A stretch of DNA of 64,000 bases from Halobacteriovorax sp. (GTDB lineage: Bacteria; Bdellovibrionota; Bacteriovoracia; Bacteriovoracales; Bacteriovoracaceae). Below the pieces are notes generated by a model. It saw only the letters and a program-made list of their open reading frames with translations, ran no database searches and had not been told where the DNA came from. Position numbers and translations under genes: made by a program. The stretch is from NCBI GenBank assembly GCA_020048985.1, contig JAIFLR010000016.1, positions 19,912-83,911 on the forward strand, read 5' to 3'. Numbering within the stretch: the stretch's first letter is position 1; every line of letters starts with the position of its first letter. Positions 29,132 to 38,938 of the stretch are shown here, piece by piece.

Positions 29132-29807
29132 AAAGTTCCTTACTCACTACTTTAGGAATTGAGACCACAGTAACCACAGTTTCACCAATTAGCTTAAATG
29201 AGCCCTCATAGCGGCCGAGATAACCCTTAAGCTTGGGGTTAGAGCTCTTTAGCTCAAGTTCGAACAGTCCTTTATCGGAAACTAATTTGATCAACTTAAC
29301 TTCTTTAAAATCAATAAATGTCCGTGCCAATGGAAACAAGGCCTTATAGAGGGCTTCTTTAGCTGAAAAGAGGATGGTGATGTCCGTTTGGTAGTCAGCT
29401 CCAGCGATCATGAGGAGCTCTTCTTCAGTGGCGATGACCCTCTCAATCTCTTGTGCCAGCCCGATTTTCATCAATTCCTCGGCATCAATGCCAATGGATG
29501 AAATTTCATCTGAAACGGAAACACAGCTGATCGCCATCTGTTTGCTATGGGTGATGCTTCCCAAAATACCTTCAGGCCAAATGGGCTCACGAGTAGGAGC
29601 AGCAGGTAATTGGGAAAGATCATAACCAACGACTTTGGAAGCCTGGAAGGCACAATAGCGTCCAGCAATAAACTCTTGCTGACGTGTCTGCGCCACGTTC
29701 TTCATTCCATCTGGAAGCCAATTAGAAAAGCTTTTCTCTAATTGAGAATCAAATGGAAGTGGAGCTCCGAAAACCGAAACTCCGTGAATGTTGAAATCAA
29801 TCAGCAT
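29118..29807 (-). CDS. 4'-phosphopantetheinyl transferase (Sfp/EntD type)
   Basis: Protein of 229 aa that should attach phosphopantetheine from CoA to the carrier domains of the neighbouring synthases. Signature segments are GSITHSKQMA, GIDAEEL (Mg-binding Asp) and FSAKEALYKAL near residue 150, matching the WxxKEAxxK signature of the EntD/Sfp superfamily. AGGAA 5 bases upstream supports the ATG. It lies 7 bp after the OPX stop and overlaps the hybrid synthase start, so it is part of the same operon. Four carrier domains in the adjacent genes, and possibly the separate carrier at 45969, are likely substrates. Confidence 0.92.
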   Translation of the reverse strand: MLIDFNIHGVSVFGAPLPFDSQLEKSFSNWLPDGMKNVAQTRQQEFIAGRYCAFQASKVVGYDLSQLPAAPTREPIWPEGILGSITHSKQMAISCVSVSDEISSIGIDAEELMKIGLAQEIERVIATEEELLMIAGADYQTDITILFSAKEALYKALFPLARTFIDFKEVKLIKLVSDKGLFELELKSSNPKLKGYLGRYEGSFKLIGETVVTVVSIPKVVSKELYVHS

Positions 29808-29814
29808 ACAGTTC

Positions 29815-30831
29815 CTAAAATGCGATGATTAGAAAGGCAATCGTAGTTAACATAGTTGCAAATTGAGTCGCTCTTTCCCAAATTTTATCTGCAACAGTGC
29901 TTCTCTCAGCATTGAGCATGATTGTGTCGCCCGGTTTAATCACAGGAATGGTATTCATTGCAGTCAGATTAAAATTGATTCTCTCTAACCCCTTAGAGCC
30001 TTTTCTGATAACAAACGCTTCCTGATAACCAACATTGGGAATAACTCCTCCCCTCTTGCTTAAATAATAGAAAATATTGGCATCTTCCTTATAAAGACTT
30101 TTGCCAGGATTTGCGACTCCACCAATGACTTCAACTGTTGCTGCAATTTGGGCCGTATCGTCCTCGTTAGAAAGATTGATAAAAACAGTGTCTCCACCTG
30201 TCCAAGTAAAGGAAGTCCCTAATACGTTATTTTCATAATATTGGTTCAAGCTAACTGAATAAGAGACTGATTGTTGTCTGATAGAAACCATAAAAAAGTC
30301 TTGTTTAATATTTCCTGCTAAGCCTCCAGCACTATCAATAATTTTATCAATCGATTCTTTTCTTTTCACAAGGTACATACCAGATTTTTTTACAAAACCT
30401 CTTACATCAACCCAATAGTCTTTGCTCACTAGATTGAATGAAACGTTTTGTGCCCCCCTTTGAAAAAAGGAAGTGTAAGCTTCGTGAACTTTTTTTCTAA
30501 GTTCTTCGTACGTTAATCCAGTGGTGACTATTTTGACCCCATAAGGAAGTTTTAAAAGTCCATCAAACTGGACTCTGAAAGTGCCTTGAAGTTTTCCATC
30601 GGTGGGGTGACTTATAGAAAATAAAAACCCGGGTGCAATTAAATTTTCTGTTTCTTCAAATTGCGGAATATCTTTAATTTCACGAAGATCGGAAGGAGCG
30701 GATGATCTGACTTTATTAGCAGCAACATCGTTGAGCTTTTCATATGGGGGATTATTTCCGTGATTGGAAGTTGAGCATCCAGTGACCATAAAGAGCCCGA
30801 AAACAAACGCAAACATCAAGCATCGAAACAT
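29815..30831 (-). CDS. Polysaccharide export (Wza/OPX family) lipoprotein
   Basis: OPX protein of 338 aa, which forms or gates the outer-membrane exit for capsule or exopolysaccharide. I chose the ATG at 30831 because it is preceded by GGGGAA and gives a classical lipoprotein signal peptide with lipobox VTGC (Cys19); a longer frame from 30879 adds 16 unsupported residues. The poly-export domain follows (SPGFLFSISHPTDGKLQG-like beta region, YEELRKKVHEAYTSFF). Next come SLBB-type segments (GFVKKSGMYLVKRKES, GGVANPGKSLYKED), then a C-terminal hydrophobic helix like the Wza membrane helix. It is the first gene of the NRPS operon, divergent from a GT4 gene. Confidence 0.88.
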   Translation of the reverse strand: MFRCLMFAFVFGLFMVTGCSTSNHGNNPPYEKLNDVAANKVRSSAPSDLREIKDIPQFEETENLIAPGFLFSISHPTDGKLQGTFRVQFDGLLKLPYGVKIVTTGLTYEELRKKVHEAYTSFFQRGAQNVSFNLVSKDYWVDVRGFVKKSGMYLVKRKESIDKIIDSAGGLAGNIKQDFFMVSIRQQSVSYSVSLNQYYENNVLGTSFTWTGGDTVFINLSNEDDTAQIAATVEVIGGVANPGKSLYKEDANIFYYLSKRGGVIPNVGYQEAFVIRKGSKGLERINFNLTAMNTIPVIKPGDTIMLNAERSTVADKIWERATQFATMLTTIAFLIIAF

Positions 30832-30967
30832 GTGTCTTTCCCCGGTTAAACTGATTTTGATCAATAATAAACTAAACAATAAAAATAAAGTTTTATTACT
30901 TTAGAAGTGTGAAATTTGGACAGGCTATAACTACAAGGGGATAGAAGTCTGGTAGATATGCCTCAAC

Positions 30968-32080
30968 ATGAAATTAAGAATTCTCCATTTAACACAGTTC
31001 CTAGGGGTAGGAGGACTTGAGAAAGTCCTTTTTCTCCTTATAAATGAACAACTTAAAGCGGGTCACGAGGTTGAACTAGTGGTCTATGATTACGAGCAGT
31101 CTTGGGTAGAGTACTTCCGACAGCAGGGAATAAAAGTGGATACAACCTTCATGAAGAGCAAAGGTTATGATCACAAACTCTTAAAATACATCTCGCATAA
31201 GGCGAAAAACTTCGATGTGGTTCATACCCATGATCTAAATCCCCATATGTATGCTGCTCCAGTGAAATTTTTACATGGTTTAATAGGGAAAGCATTTCCA
31301 CGGCTAGTCCATACTGCCCACGGGATGGACCATTTACACAAACGCCCAATAACAAAACTCTATGAAAAGATTTGCTCATATTCCACGGACATCACGATTG
31401 GTGTTAGCACCGCCGTGTGCGACTACTATTACGATTTAGGCGTAACAAAAAAGAAAATTGCAAATATAAATAATGGAACTCTGGTTTTAGAGGCACCTGC
31501 TTCAAGTGTTCGAGCTGCCAGAGAAAACCTCAGGTCAAATCTGGGACTATCTTTCGAGACGCCGATATGGACCAGTGTCGCAAGAATTGTTCCCTTAAAA
31601 GATCAGCTATTAATTTGCGAGGTCGCGAAGCTATTTCCCGAAATGTGCTTTTTACTTGTAGGCCCCTCAGGAGATGACAATTACTGGAACCAACTTCAAG
31701 AAATAAGGCCAGCAAACGTTCATATGCTAGGGGCCCGCTCCGACATTAGTGAAATACTCATGGGGTCTGATTATTTTATTTCAGCCTCAAGACACGAAGG
31801 TATTCCCGTTTCAGTTCTTGAAGCAGGAGCGCTAAGAATTCCCTGTTTGCTTTCCGATATTCCAGGCCACCAGGTTTTGCAAGAAGGATCTAATGAAAAA
31901 GTCGCTTTGTATTTTAAACCTGCAGACCTGAACGACCTAGCCGAAAAAGTGAAAAGTGCCATAGGGAACAAAACACTTACCGACTCGATTGGTTCGGCCC
32001 TCCATCAGCACGTAAAAGAAAATTTCTCCTCAACCACAATGTATAAACGCTACCTCGATGCGTATTTGGGTCGACCATGA
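30968..32080 (+). CDS. GT4-family glycosyltransferase
   Basis: Retaining GT-B glycosyltransferase of 370 aa. It has the N-terminal GVGGLEKVLF loop, an HTAHGMDHLH segment and the GT4 donor-binding region ASRHEGIPVSVLEAGALRIP (EX7E motif, residues about 277-296). It probably transfers a sugar to a lipid-linked repeat unit in the cytoplasm; donor and acceptor are unknown. No ribosome site is visible before the ATG. It is divergent from the OPX gene across about 136 bp, and its stop overlaps the next GT4 start by 4 bases, so the two are a translationally coupled pair. Confidence 0.9.
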   Translation: MKLRILHLTQFLGVGGLEKVLFLLINEQLKAGHEVELVVYDYEQSWVEYFRQQGIKVDTTFMKSKGYDHKLLKYISHKAKNFDVVHTHDLNPHMYAAPVKFLHGLIGKAFPRLVHTAHGMDHLHKRPITKLYEKICSYSTDITIGVSTAVCDYYYDLGVTKKKIANINNGTLVLEAPASSVRAARENLRSNLGLSFETPIWTSVARIVPLKDQLLICEVAKLFPEMCFLLVGPSGDDNYWNQLQEIRPANVHMLGARSDISEILMGSDYFISASRHEGIPVSVLEAGALRIPCLLSDIPGHQVLQEGSNEKVALYFKPADLNDLAEKVKSAIGNKTLTDSIGSALHQHVKENFSSTTMYKRYLDAYLGRP

Positions 32081-33171
32081 TCCCAAAAAAAGTAATCTTC
32101 CTATTTACGCCTGGCCCCATCGGCGGTGCAGAGAAAATTGTTCTCAATGGCGTCAAAGCACTCAGAGCAGAAAATATTGATGTGTCGCTTTGGATTATAA
32201 AAGAAGAGAGGGTCCCAGAAGTTGCCAATGCATTTATACAAATATTGAAGGAGCAAAACGTCCAATCGAGAGTTTTTTCATCTCAAAGTATTTTCGATCC
32301 TAGGCTCCTGCGTTCTCTGAAAAAATCAATGGAACTTGAACGAGCAACAATTATTCATGCTCATGGATTCAAAGCTGCATTTTATGCTCATTTCACAGCA
32401 CCTCAAAGTGCTAAACTTATCATCACTCACCACGGAAAAACTGGACACACTTTTAAAGTTAAGCTTTATGAATTTATAGAGACGCAAATCATGAAGAGGG
32501 CAAAGGCTGTAATTGCCGTGTCACAAGACATGAAAAGAATGCTTTCAACCTCCGGAATAAGCACCAAGAAAATAACGGTGGTAGAAAACTTTCTCACGAC
32601 AGAGGTTGTTACAATAAAAAACTCGCAAGTCCCCCCAGTAAAACTCCTATTCGTGGGAAGACTTTCACCTGAGAAGGGATGTTCTGTATTAATTGATTCA
32701 CTAGCTTCTTTAGATTCCAAAACATTCCATCTCACCATTTTGGGTAACGGTGTTGAGATGAATATGCTTCAGGCCAAGGTAGATTCACTCCAGCTGAAAG
32801 AAATGGTCTCTTTTGTAGGTTTCAAAAACAATGTAGCGGAATATATGGCCAATAGTGATGCGTTAGTGATGCCCTCATTTCGCGAGGGGCAGCCTTTGGC
32901 ACTAATAGAAGCCTGTTGTATGGGACTTCCTATTGTTGCTTCTAACGTCGGAGGGATACCTGAATTAGTCATTGAAAATAAAAATGGTTACTTATTTGAA
33001 GCCGGGAATGCTTCCGAACTTTCGATTAAGCTAAATTTGCTGCCACAGAATTTAAAAGCTTTAAAAGAGACCGCGTCTGAGATGAAGGTTAAATCATTCG
33101 AGCGGTTTTCAAGTCGTACATGGGCCCAAAACACCATCAAAGTTTATGATATTGCCTTAAGCCAATTATAA
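32077..33171 (+). CDS. GT4-family glycosyltransferase
   Basis: GT-B glycosyltransferase of 364 aa with PGPIGGAEKIV near the N terminus, HAHGFKAAFYAH, LLFVGRLSPEKGCSVL and the donor-site segment MPSFREGQPLALIEACCMG (EX7E). It is coupled to the upstream GT4 by an ATGA overlap. Its 3' end overlaps the convergent GT4 gene on the other strand by 28 bp, so no room exists for a terminator between the two. Part of the exopolysaccharide repeat-unit assembly by context. Confidence 0.9.
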   Translation: MIPKKVIFLFTPGPIGGAEKIVLNGVKALRAENIDVSLWIIKEERVPEVANAFIQILKEQNVQSRVFSSQSIFDPRLLRSLKKSMELERATIIHAHGFKAAFYAHFTAPQSAKLIITHHGKTGHTFKVKLYEFIETQIMKRAKAVIAVSQDMKRMLSTSGISTKKITVVENFLTTEVVTIKNSQVPPVKLLFVGRLSPEKGCSVLIDSLASLDSKTFHLTILGNGVEMNMLQAKVDSLQLKEMVSFVGFKNNVAEYMANSDALVMPSFREGQPLALIEACCMGLPIVASNVGGIPELVIENKNGYLFEAGNASELSIKLNLLPQNLKALKETASEMKVKSFERFSSRTWAQNTIKVYDIALSQL

Positions 33172-34379
33172 AACTTTGTTCCAATATTTTTTTCATCAAA
33201 TTTAGCTGCGACTACTGCCCTCGATAAATTGAGTTGATCCTGCTGAACTTTATCAAGCTGAATTGAAGAAAGTATTTTAATCCATTCCTCTTTTGTTTCA
33301 GCGTTGATGTAGTCACTTTCTGCTAGATCAGCACCCTGCACACCCATCTTTGTGCTGATTAGTCGCCTTCCGAGGGCAAAAGCCTCTACTACTTTTATGC
33401 GCGTGCCCGAGCCGTATGTGATTGGAACAATCGTGAAATGACAATCTTCGTAAGCATCCTTAATGGTCTTAACAAAGCCTGCCACCTCAATACCTTTTAG
33501 ATGCTGATATTTTTTGACCCATTCAATATTTCCTGAACCAACAATTTTCAGAACGGCCTCTGGTCTATTACTAATCACAGAAGGCCAAACTTCTTTCAGA
33601 ACCCATTCAAGAGCATCGCGATTAGGTGGCCAATCCAGTCTGCCAATAAAGAGAAATTTCACTCCCGGTATCAGGCATGCTTCGAGAGGCCGATCAAAAT
33701 TAAGACCCAGAGGAATGAGTTCACATTTTGTAGTAGTGATCTTTTTAATTTCAACCATATCTTCTTGGGCAATCGCCGCTATTGCATAACTATAATCAAT
33801 AATAGCTTTCTCAAATTTCTCGACCAACTTAGATTGAAAATAAAGGATCAGCTTGAGAAGGGGTGATTTTTTTTCCTTATAGGCCTTCTTCCATAAATCA
33901 ACTTCTAGGTTATGTGCCCTATAAATGACCCTGGAAGTTTTGAATGAGGGGTGTAGAGCCCCTTTTGACATCAAGGCAGCACCTAAATGGAGACCATCTA
34001 ACAAAATATAATCATATTTCTGAGATTCAATAATACTTCGTACTTTTTCTTGGAGTCCCTTATCAGAAAATGAAGAAAATGTTAAAGGGGTAAAAGTTTT
34101 AAAGAGAAACTGTCTGAGATAATACAACTTCTTAGGCAACCCACTTTCTGGTAGAGGTCTTGGAACAATAAAAACGTTCTTTACCGCCCAGCTTTTCTTC
34201 ATTAATTCAGGTTCGGTCTTTTCGGCCAATTGCGGAAGACACAAGACATCCACATCGGCGCCAGCAGCTACTGTGTTTCGAATCAAACTGTCAGTTGCAA
34301 CTCTAGCCCCGTCGGTCACAGGGAATGTCCACTTGGGAATCATCCACAAAATTTTCAGCGGAGTTTGGTTATGTTGCAT
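33144..34379 (-). CDS. GT4-family glycosyltransferase
   Basis: Glycosyltransferase of 411 aa, last gene of the - strand exopolysaccharide operon. Visible landmarks are PVTDGARVATDSLIR near the N terminus, FLFIGRLDWPPNRDAL and FTIVPITYGSGTRIKVVEA in the donor domain, a pattern seen in GT4 proteins that lack the strict EX7E form. I chose the ATG at 34379, one base after the methyltransferase stop, over a GTG at 34415 that would overlap the upstream gene by 35 bases. Specificity is unknown. Confidence 0.87.
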   Translation of the reverse strand: MQHNQTPLKILWMIPKWTFPVTDGARVATDSLIRNTVAAGADVDVLCLPQLAEKTEPELMKKSWAVKNVFIVPRPLPESGLPKKLYYLRQFLFKTFTPLTFSSFSDKGLQEKVRSIIESQKYDYILLDGLHLGAALMSKGALHPSFKTSRVIYRAHNLEVDLWKKAYKEKKSPLLKLILYFQSKLVEKFEKAIIDYSYAIAAIAQEDMVEIKKITTTKCELIPLGLNFDRPLEACLIPGVKFLFIGRLDWPPNRDALEWVLKEVWPSVISNRPEAVLKIVGSGNIEWVKKYQHLKGIEVAGFVKTIKDAYEDCHFTIVPITYGSGTRIKVVEAFALGRRLISTKMGVQGADLAESDYINAETKEEWIKILSSIQLDKVQQDQLNLSRAVVAAKFDEKNIGTKFYNWLKAIS

Positions 34380-34380
34380 C

Positions 34381-35190
34381 TTAGTCTTTTTTGAGAACAA
34401 AAATGACAACACCACCGAGGTATTTGAGTGCCGGGATTTTATTCATGAGGAATAAATCAATTTTTTCTAGCGTCGATGGCTGAGGGTCGCTACCTTCTCT
34501 AAAAAACTTATCAAACCGAGCAAACAAGAAATATCTTTTTAAAATGGTTTGAGGGAATATTTTCAGAATGGTCTCAATGTCGTTCTGATTCAATTTTCTC
34601 TCATCTTCGGTAATATGGAGGTCAAATGACTTCTTTTTCGGGGCAAATAATTTAACTATCCAAGTATTTCGGATCAAATCGAGAAGAGGAACCTCCAGAG
34701 GCTCTCTGAAAACAGCGACTCCACCCGACTTAAGGACCCTTTTACATTCAGTAACAGATTTTTCTATATCAACGTGGTGAAGAATATCGATTCCTGCAAT
34801 GAAGTCAAAGTGATTGTTAGGATAAGGCAGCACTTCTGCTGGAGCGACTTGGAAATGACCTTGTCCAGAAAAGCCATTTTTCTCAAAGACTAAATGGGAG
34901 ACAGCAACATTAGATTCACTAATATCGAAGCCTTCTACTTTATATCCAATTTTAGCAAATCTAAGGGCGTTGTCACCTGGGCCGGAACCAAAATCTAACA
35001 TGAGAGCATTCGGCTTAAAACTATCAGCTGCGAGGTGGTAAACTGCCCAGTATGAATTCCAAGGCCGCTTCTCAGTCGAGACGACGGGCGAGAAATCAAT
35101 TTTTCGATTTAAATCAAAACTTCCGGCGTATTGATCATAATACTCTTTTTCACGCTTTTGACGTTCTGTAAGGTCTACCACGGAAGACAT
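34381..35190 (-). CDS. Class I SAM-dependent methyltransferase
   Basis: Protein of 269 aa with a Rossmann methyltransferase core: motif I LMLDFGSGPGDNALRFA, an acidic end of strand 2 (VEGFDISES), FIAGIDILHHV and RVLKSGGVAVFREPL. In this operon it most likely methylates a sugar or a lipid-linked glycan, but the substrate cannot be read from sequence. The ATG at 35190 has GAGAGAGGG upstream and lies one base from the stop of the preceding GT2 gene; the longer frame from 35271 would overlap that gene by 80 bases and is unlikely. Confidence 0.87.
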   Translation of the reverse strand: MSSVVDLTERQKREKEYYDQYAGSFDLNRKIDFSPVVSTEKRPWNSYWAVYHLAADSFKPNALMLDFGSGPGDNALRFAKIGYKVEGFDISESNVAVSHLVFEKNGFSGQGHFQVAPAEVLPYPNNHFDFIAGIDILHHVDIEKSVTECKRVLKSGGVAVFREPLEVPLLDLIRNTWIVKLFAPKKKSFDLHITEDERKLNQNDIETILKIFPQTILKRYFLFARFDKFFREGSDPQPSTLEKIDLFLMNKIPALKYLGGVVIFVLKKD

Positions 35191-35191
35191 T

Positions 35192-36343
35192 TTATCCCTC
35201 TCTCTGTGTTTCCCAAGTTGATTCCAAATTGCTGGTAATAGTTTTAACCAATGCGACAAGTGAGGCCGCATTCAAAATAAGAAAATACAATGGAATAGCT
35301 GCTAATCGGTTGTGAATGCCATTTTTCTCAAGTGCGTAAGCACATAAGGCAATAAAATAGAACAAGAACTGCAGCACAAGTAAGACAACGGCGAAAACGT
35401 TTTGAGGATCGGCCCAAACTGCATAGTTGTTAATTACAAAAAGTGAAATAATAAAAACAGGAATTAACCAACGAAGAATCTTGTGGCTAATCAATTGAAA
35501 GAATGGAATCGGGTAGGCCACAGGATTAAGAATTTTTCTAGCATGTAGCATCCCAGTCATACCGCCACGGATGACTCTAACTCTCATATTCCATTCATTT
35601 GCCACTTTTTTAGTTGTATCTTCAAAGCACAAAGCTTCTTCTTCATAAACGACTCTAAATCCCTTCATAACCAGCATTAAAGGACCCGTAAAATCTTCGA
35701 TTATATTCTCTGGAAGCGGAGTATAGAGCTCCTTACGAAAGGCAGTCACGCACCCAACAGATCCAGTAAGTGTTCCCATTGAAGTTTGAGCTTTTTTAAT
35801 CGTGGATTCATATTTCCAATAAAGCTTCTGCCCAGTCCCCATTTGTGTATTAGTCGAATCTCTATAGATCAAATGCCCTGTAACCATACCAACTTTGGGA
35901 TCGGCGAAATTGCGAACCATTTTCTGAACGGTGTCTTCTTTATACGTAGTGGTTGCGTCTGAGAATATGATGATCTCGCCTTCAATTGCGGCCATGGCAA
36001 CATTTCTTGCCTCGGTTTTCCCAACACGTCCCTCAACTCTAAAAAGCTCTACACCTTTTGCAGCATATGATTTAACAATTTCATCAGTGCCATCAGTTGA
36101 ACCGTCACTAACGACAATAATTCTGAATTTTTCTTTGGGATAATTGAGATTCAAAGTTTCTTCAATTTTCTGAGCGATACCTTTTTCTTCATTATAGGCA
36201 GCAATCAACATCGTTACGTGTGGCTGGATATCATTTTTATGAACTTTACGACGGATAAGTTTACCCAGAAGAATAACGGCAACAAAGTAACCAAAATAGG
36301 TATAAAGAACAATTAAAATCAAATTTACCAGAATTGTACTCAT
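35192..36343 (-). CDS. Membrane-bound GT2-family glycosyltransferase
   Basis: Protein of 383 aa with one N-terminal membrane helix, a GT-A domain and three to four C-terminal helices, the layout of processive or polyprenyl-linked GT2 enzymes. The GT-A domain has MLIAAYNEEKGI, VVSDGSTDGTDEIV, the FSDATTTY DXD-like site and VTAFRKELY. The MRVRVIRGG segment sits where QXXRW is usually found, so strict synthase identity is not certain. The start overlaps the Wzy-like gene stop by 4 bases. It probably adds a sugar to the growing polysaccharide repeat. Confidence 0.88.
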   Translation of the reverse strand: MSTILVNLILIVLYTYFGYFVAVILLGKLIRRKVHKNDIQPHVTMLIAAYNEEKGIAQKIEETLNLNYPKEKFRIIVVSDGSTDGTDEIVKSYAAKGVELFRVEGRVGKTEARNVAMAAIEGEIIIFSDATTTYKEDTVQKMVRNFADPKVGMVTGHLIYRDSTNTQMGTGQKLYWKYESTIKKAQTSMGTLTGSVGCVTAFRKELYTPLPENIIEDFTGPLMLVMKGFRVVYEEEALCFEDTTKKVANEWNMRVRVIRGGMTGMLHARKILNPVAYPIPFFQLISHKILRWLIPVFIISLFVINNYAVWADPQNVFAVVLLVLQFLFYFIALCAYALEKNGIHNRLAAIPLYFLILNAASLVALVKTITSNLESTWETQREG

Positions 36344-37776
36344 GCAAAACCTCGGGAGTATTTTTGACCATTATTTATATGATAATGAGTAATAACTAAA
36401 GCCAATAAGATATATGGGTAAAGAAGATAGGTATGTGAAAGAAAAGTTATGGCCATTCCATAACCGGCAATCCCTAAAAGATACTCTGGTTGCTCAATTC
36501 GAATTTTCCAAGCGGCGAAAGCACCGTAGAGCCAGAGACTGGCAAATAAGAAAAGAGCCGTAAAGCCGCCCTCGCCTAGCGCAAGTACCCAAGATGAATG
36601 GGCCGTCATGTGTTCTTTTTCTGATCCAACGTTTCCATCAGGAGCGTAGGCTGGAAGATTTCGTGGAAATCCCCAGAAGCCAACTCCAAAGACTGGATTT
36701 CTAATGGCCATATTAAGACCAGCTTTCCAAAATAAAATACGGTTAGATGTAGACCCCTCTACATCCTCAGCATCCCTATTCATCATTTTAAAAGCACCCA
36801 GAGTCCCAACTAAACCAAAGGCTATCGCCAGTCCCAGGATTTTTTTATTCTTTATTTTGATTAAAGTATAGGCTCCGAAGATGGCGAAAATTCCTAAGAG
36901 GGCCCCGCGTGACTGAGATTGCCAAACCAGGTAGACCATAGCGCCTAGCCCAGCGAGGGAAAACAGCCAATTAAAAGGCCGGAGACCCGTTTTGAGAATG
37001 AAAAATATGGTAAATGGGATTGCAAGCACAACAATTGCAGCAATATCATTGGAGTTTGAAAGTATTCCAACGCTTTCTAGTCTCTCGCTTGCATCTTCAA
37101 CAATAGTTGGGAGTTCCATCATGCTAGATTTATAAAAGCTGACAAAACACTTCTCTAAAATTGCCAAAACCAAAACGGCCTTAACAGGCAGGATATCCTG
37201 AGTTGTATCAAGTCCATTTTGAATAAGAATAAAGAGAATAACACCCTTACTAAAGATTTCTGAAAACTGAAACATCGCTTCATCCGCGTGATTGGATAAA
37301 AATCCAGACATAAAAATCCAGACCGAAAATGCCAGGAGCAGAAATGTGCCCAAGTTAAAGCGGAAGTAGAACTGTTTTTTAAATAATTTATGGGCAAATA
37401 AGCTGAGAAAAGCGAGATATGAAACATCTCGAGGCATTGAAGACATCATCTGATTGTCATAGCTTTCCCAAGGTCTTGATAATAAGAGGTAAACCAAAAA
37501 GCTAATCGCATACTTGGGATGGATAATCGAAAACATCACCAGCATGCTGAATTCAATGGCGAGAAACATACCTCTCGTTTCCCAAGCGTCCATCAGAAGA
37601 AAGAAAACACCTACAGTAAAAGCTCCAAGAAAAAGAACCACCAATCTTCTCGACTCCAAACTAGCTGTTTTTTTTAATTCTGGAAGATCCATGACCAAAA
37701 AGAATGAGAACGCGCAAATAACAAGCGCGAAAAAGAACTGATGAGAATTTAAAACCAACTGATTAAATTCTAACAA
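36340..37776 (-). CDS. O-antigen ligase/polymerase (Wzy-like) membrane protein
   Basis: Protein of 478 aa with about 11-12 hydrophobic helices and the Wzy_C/O-antigen ligase hallmark around residues 345-395 (NPVFGVGFWGFPRNLP and the following periplasmic loop with TAHSSWVLALGEGG). It should polymerise lipid-linked repeat units, or ligate them to an acceptor, on the periplasmic side. The start codon is TTG at 37776: GAGG at 37782-37785 is 5 bases upstream and no better ATG exists before the first helix. The Wzz-like gene stops one base before. Confidence 0.83.
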   Translation of the reverse strand: MLEFNQLVLNSHQFFFALVICAFSFFLVMDLPELKKTASLESRRLVVLFLGAFTVGVFFLLMDAWETRGMFLAIEFSMLVMFSIIHPKYAISFLVYLLLSRPWESYDNQMMSSMPRDVSYLAFLSLFAHKLFKKQFYFRFNLGTFLLLAFSVWIFMSGFLSNHADEAMFQFSEIFSKGVILFILIQNGLDTTQDILPVKAVLVLAILEKCFVSFYKSSMMELPTIVEDASERLESVGILSNSNDIAAIVVLAIPFTIFFILKTGLRPFNWLFSLAGLGAMVYLVWQSQSRGALLGIFAIFGAYTLIKIKNKKILGLAIAFGLVGTLGAFKMMNRDAEDVEGSTSNRILFWKAGLNMAIRNPVFGVGFWGFPRNLPAYAPDGNVGSEKEHMTAHSSWVLALGEGGFTALFLFASLWLYGAFAAWKIRIEQPEYLLGIAGYGMAITFLSHTYLLYPYILLALVITHYHINNGQKYSRGFA

Positions 37777-37777
37777 A

Positions 37778-38938
37778 CTAGCCTCGTAGTGTACTAATCT
37801 CAGGATTATCGCGTTTTAAAGCAGGTCCAGAGCTAACCTCATTCATTTTAGGCAAGACACCTAAAACAAAAGTGCCCAACTTCTCAGCTTCAAGTGCCAG
37901 CTGCTCATCTTTTGAAGGAACAATAATTTCGCTAATAAAGACATAAATAAAAGAGATCACAAGACCAAGAATAAATCCCAAACTAGCAAAAAGTCTTTTT
38001 TTAGGCCAAATAGGAGCAGTGGGGAGTTGAGGCGTTTTGATCAGTCCAATGTAGTTTTGAAGAGATTTCTTTTCAATCTCCAAAGCAATATTAAAGTCGT
38101 GATATTTTGCATAAAACTTACTGGAAAGTTGCTCTGAAACTATTTTATCATGAGTCATGCTCATCGGTAGATCCACCGCTGAATCGTCCTTAGACATATC
38201 AAATTCTTTCAACCAAGAATTTATTGTTTTCTGTCTCTGTTTCAAGTTCAACATGATCGGGTGATTCGTACTATACTGCTTTGAGAGAGCAGCAATACTA
38301 GTGTTCACTTTTACTAACTCTTCTTTTAAGACATCAGGGGATTTCGAAGCAAGGGTCTTATCCGATCCCTTTTGGGTAAATTTCTGAGAAGCATTGAATG
38401 AGTTGAGCTTTCTGATCATTACTTCTTTAACAAGTTCAATTGTGCTGATACGTTTTCCAACAATATGGTCCTTAACTTGTCTGAGTGTTCTTTCAGTAAT
38501 TTCTTTAGCAATATAAGGATCAGAATGTGAGAATGAAATCTGATAACTCTGTCCACCAGTAGAAAAATAAGAAAATTTGTCTCTTAGTGCCTGACGCTCT
38601 TTAGCTATTTCGCGATCATCTTTGGTTTCAGAATACATTTTATATCTCTTACCAAGATCATCAATAAACTCATCGCTTATAGCTTCTTTAACCATAGAAT
38701 CAATGGCAAATCTCATTTCTGGGATGTTGTATACATCAGGAATAACACCAGAGATAAGTGGGTTCTGGAAATATTTAGAATACACATTAATTTCGAACGT
38801 AGAAGTATATTGCTTACTAATCCAGAAAGTAAGCTGAAAACAAAAAGCCACAGTTAAAACACAAATCAAAACTATTCGATTTCTGTACTTACTAATCGTT
38901 TTAATTAAGTCTCGAAAAAAAATCTTGTCAGAATTCAT
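37778..38938 (-). CDS. Wzz-type polysaccharide chain-length determinant
   Basis: Polysaccharide co-polymerase of 386 aa. A membrane helix at about residues 20-38 and a second one near 322-345 enclose a long periplasmic coiled region. The TPQLPTAPIWPKKRLF segment just before the second helix is the Pro-rich motif of the Wzz family. A cytoplasmic tail of about 40 residues ends the protein without a kinase domain; the neighbouring ATPase gene supplies that part separately, as in Gram-positive CapA/CapB pairs. The ATG directly abuts the ATPase stop codon. Confidence 0.87.
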   Translation of the reverse strand: MNSDKIFFRDLIKTISKYRNRIVLICVLTVAFCFQLTFWISKQYTSTFEINVYSKYFQNPLISGVIPDVYNIPEMRFAIDSMVKEAISDEFIDDLGKRYKMYSETKDDREIAKERQALRDKFSYFSTGGQSYQISFSHSDPYIAKEITERTLRQVKDHIVGKRISTIELVKEVMIRKLNSFNASQKFTQKGSDKTLASKSPDVLKEELVKVNTSIAALSKQYSTNHPIMLNLKQRQKTINSWLKEFDMSKDDSAVDLPMSMTHDKIVSEQLSSKFYAKYHDFNIALEIEKKSLQNYIGLIKTPQLPTAPIWPKKRLFASLGFILGLVISFIYVFISEIIVPSKDEQLALEAEKLGTFVLGVLPKMNEVSSGPALKRDNPEISTLRG

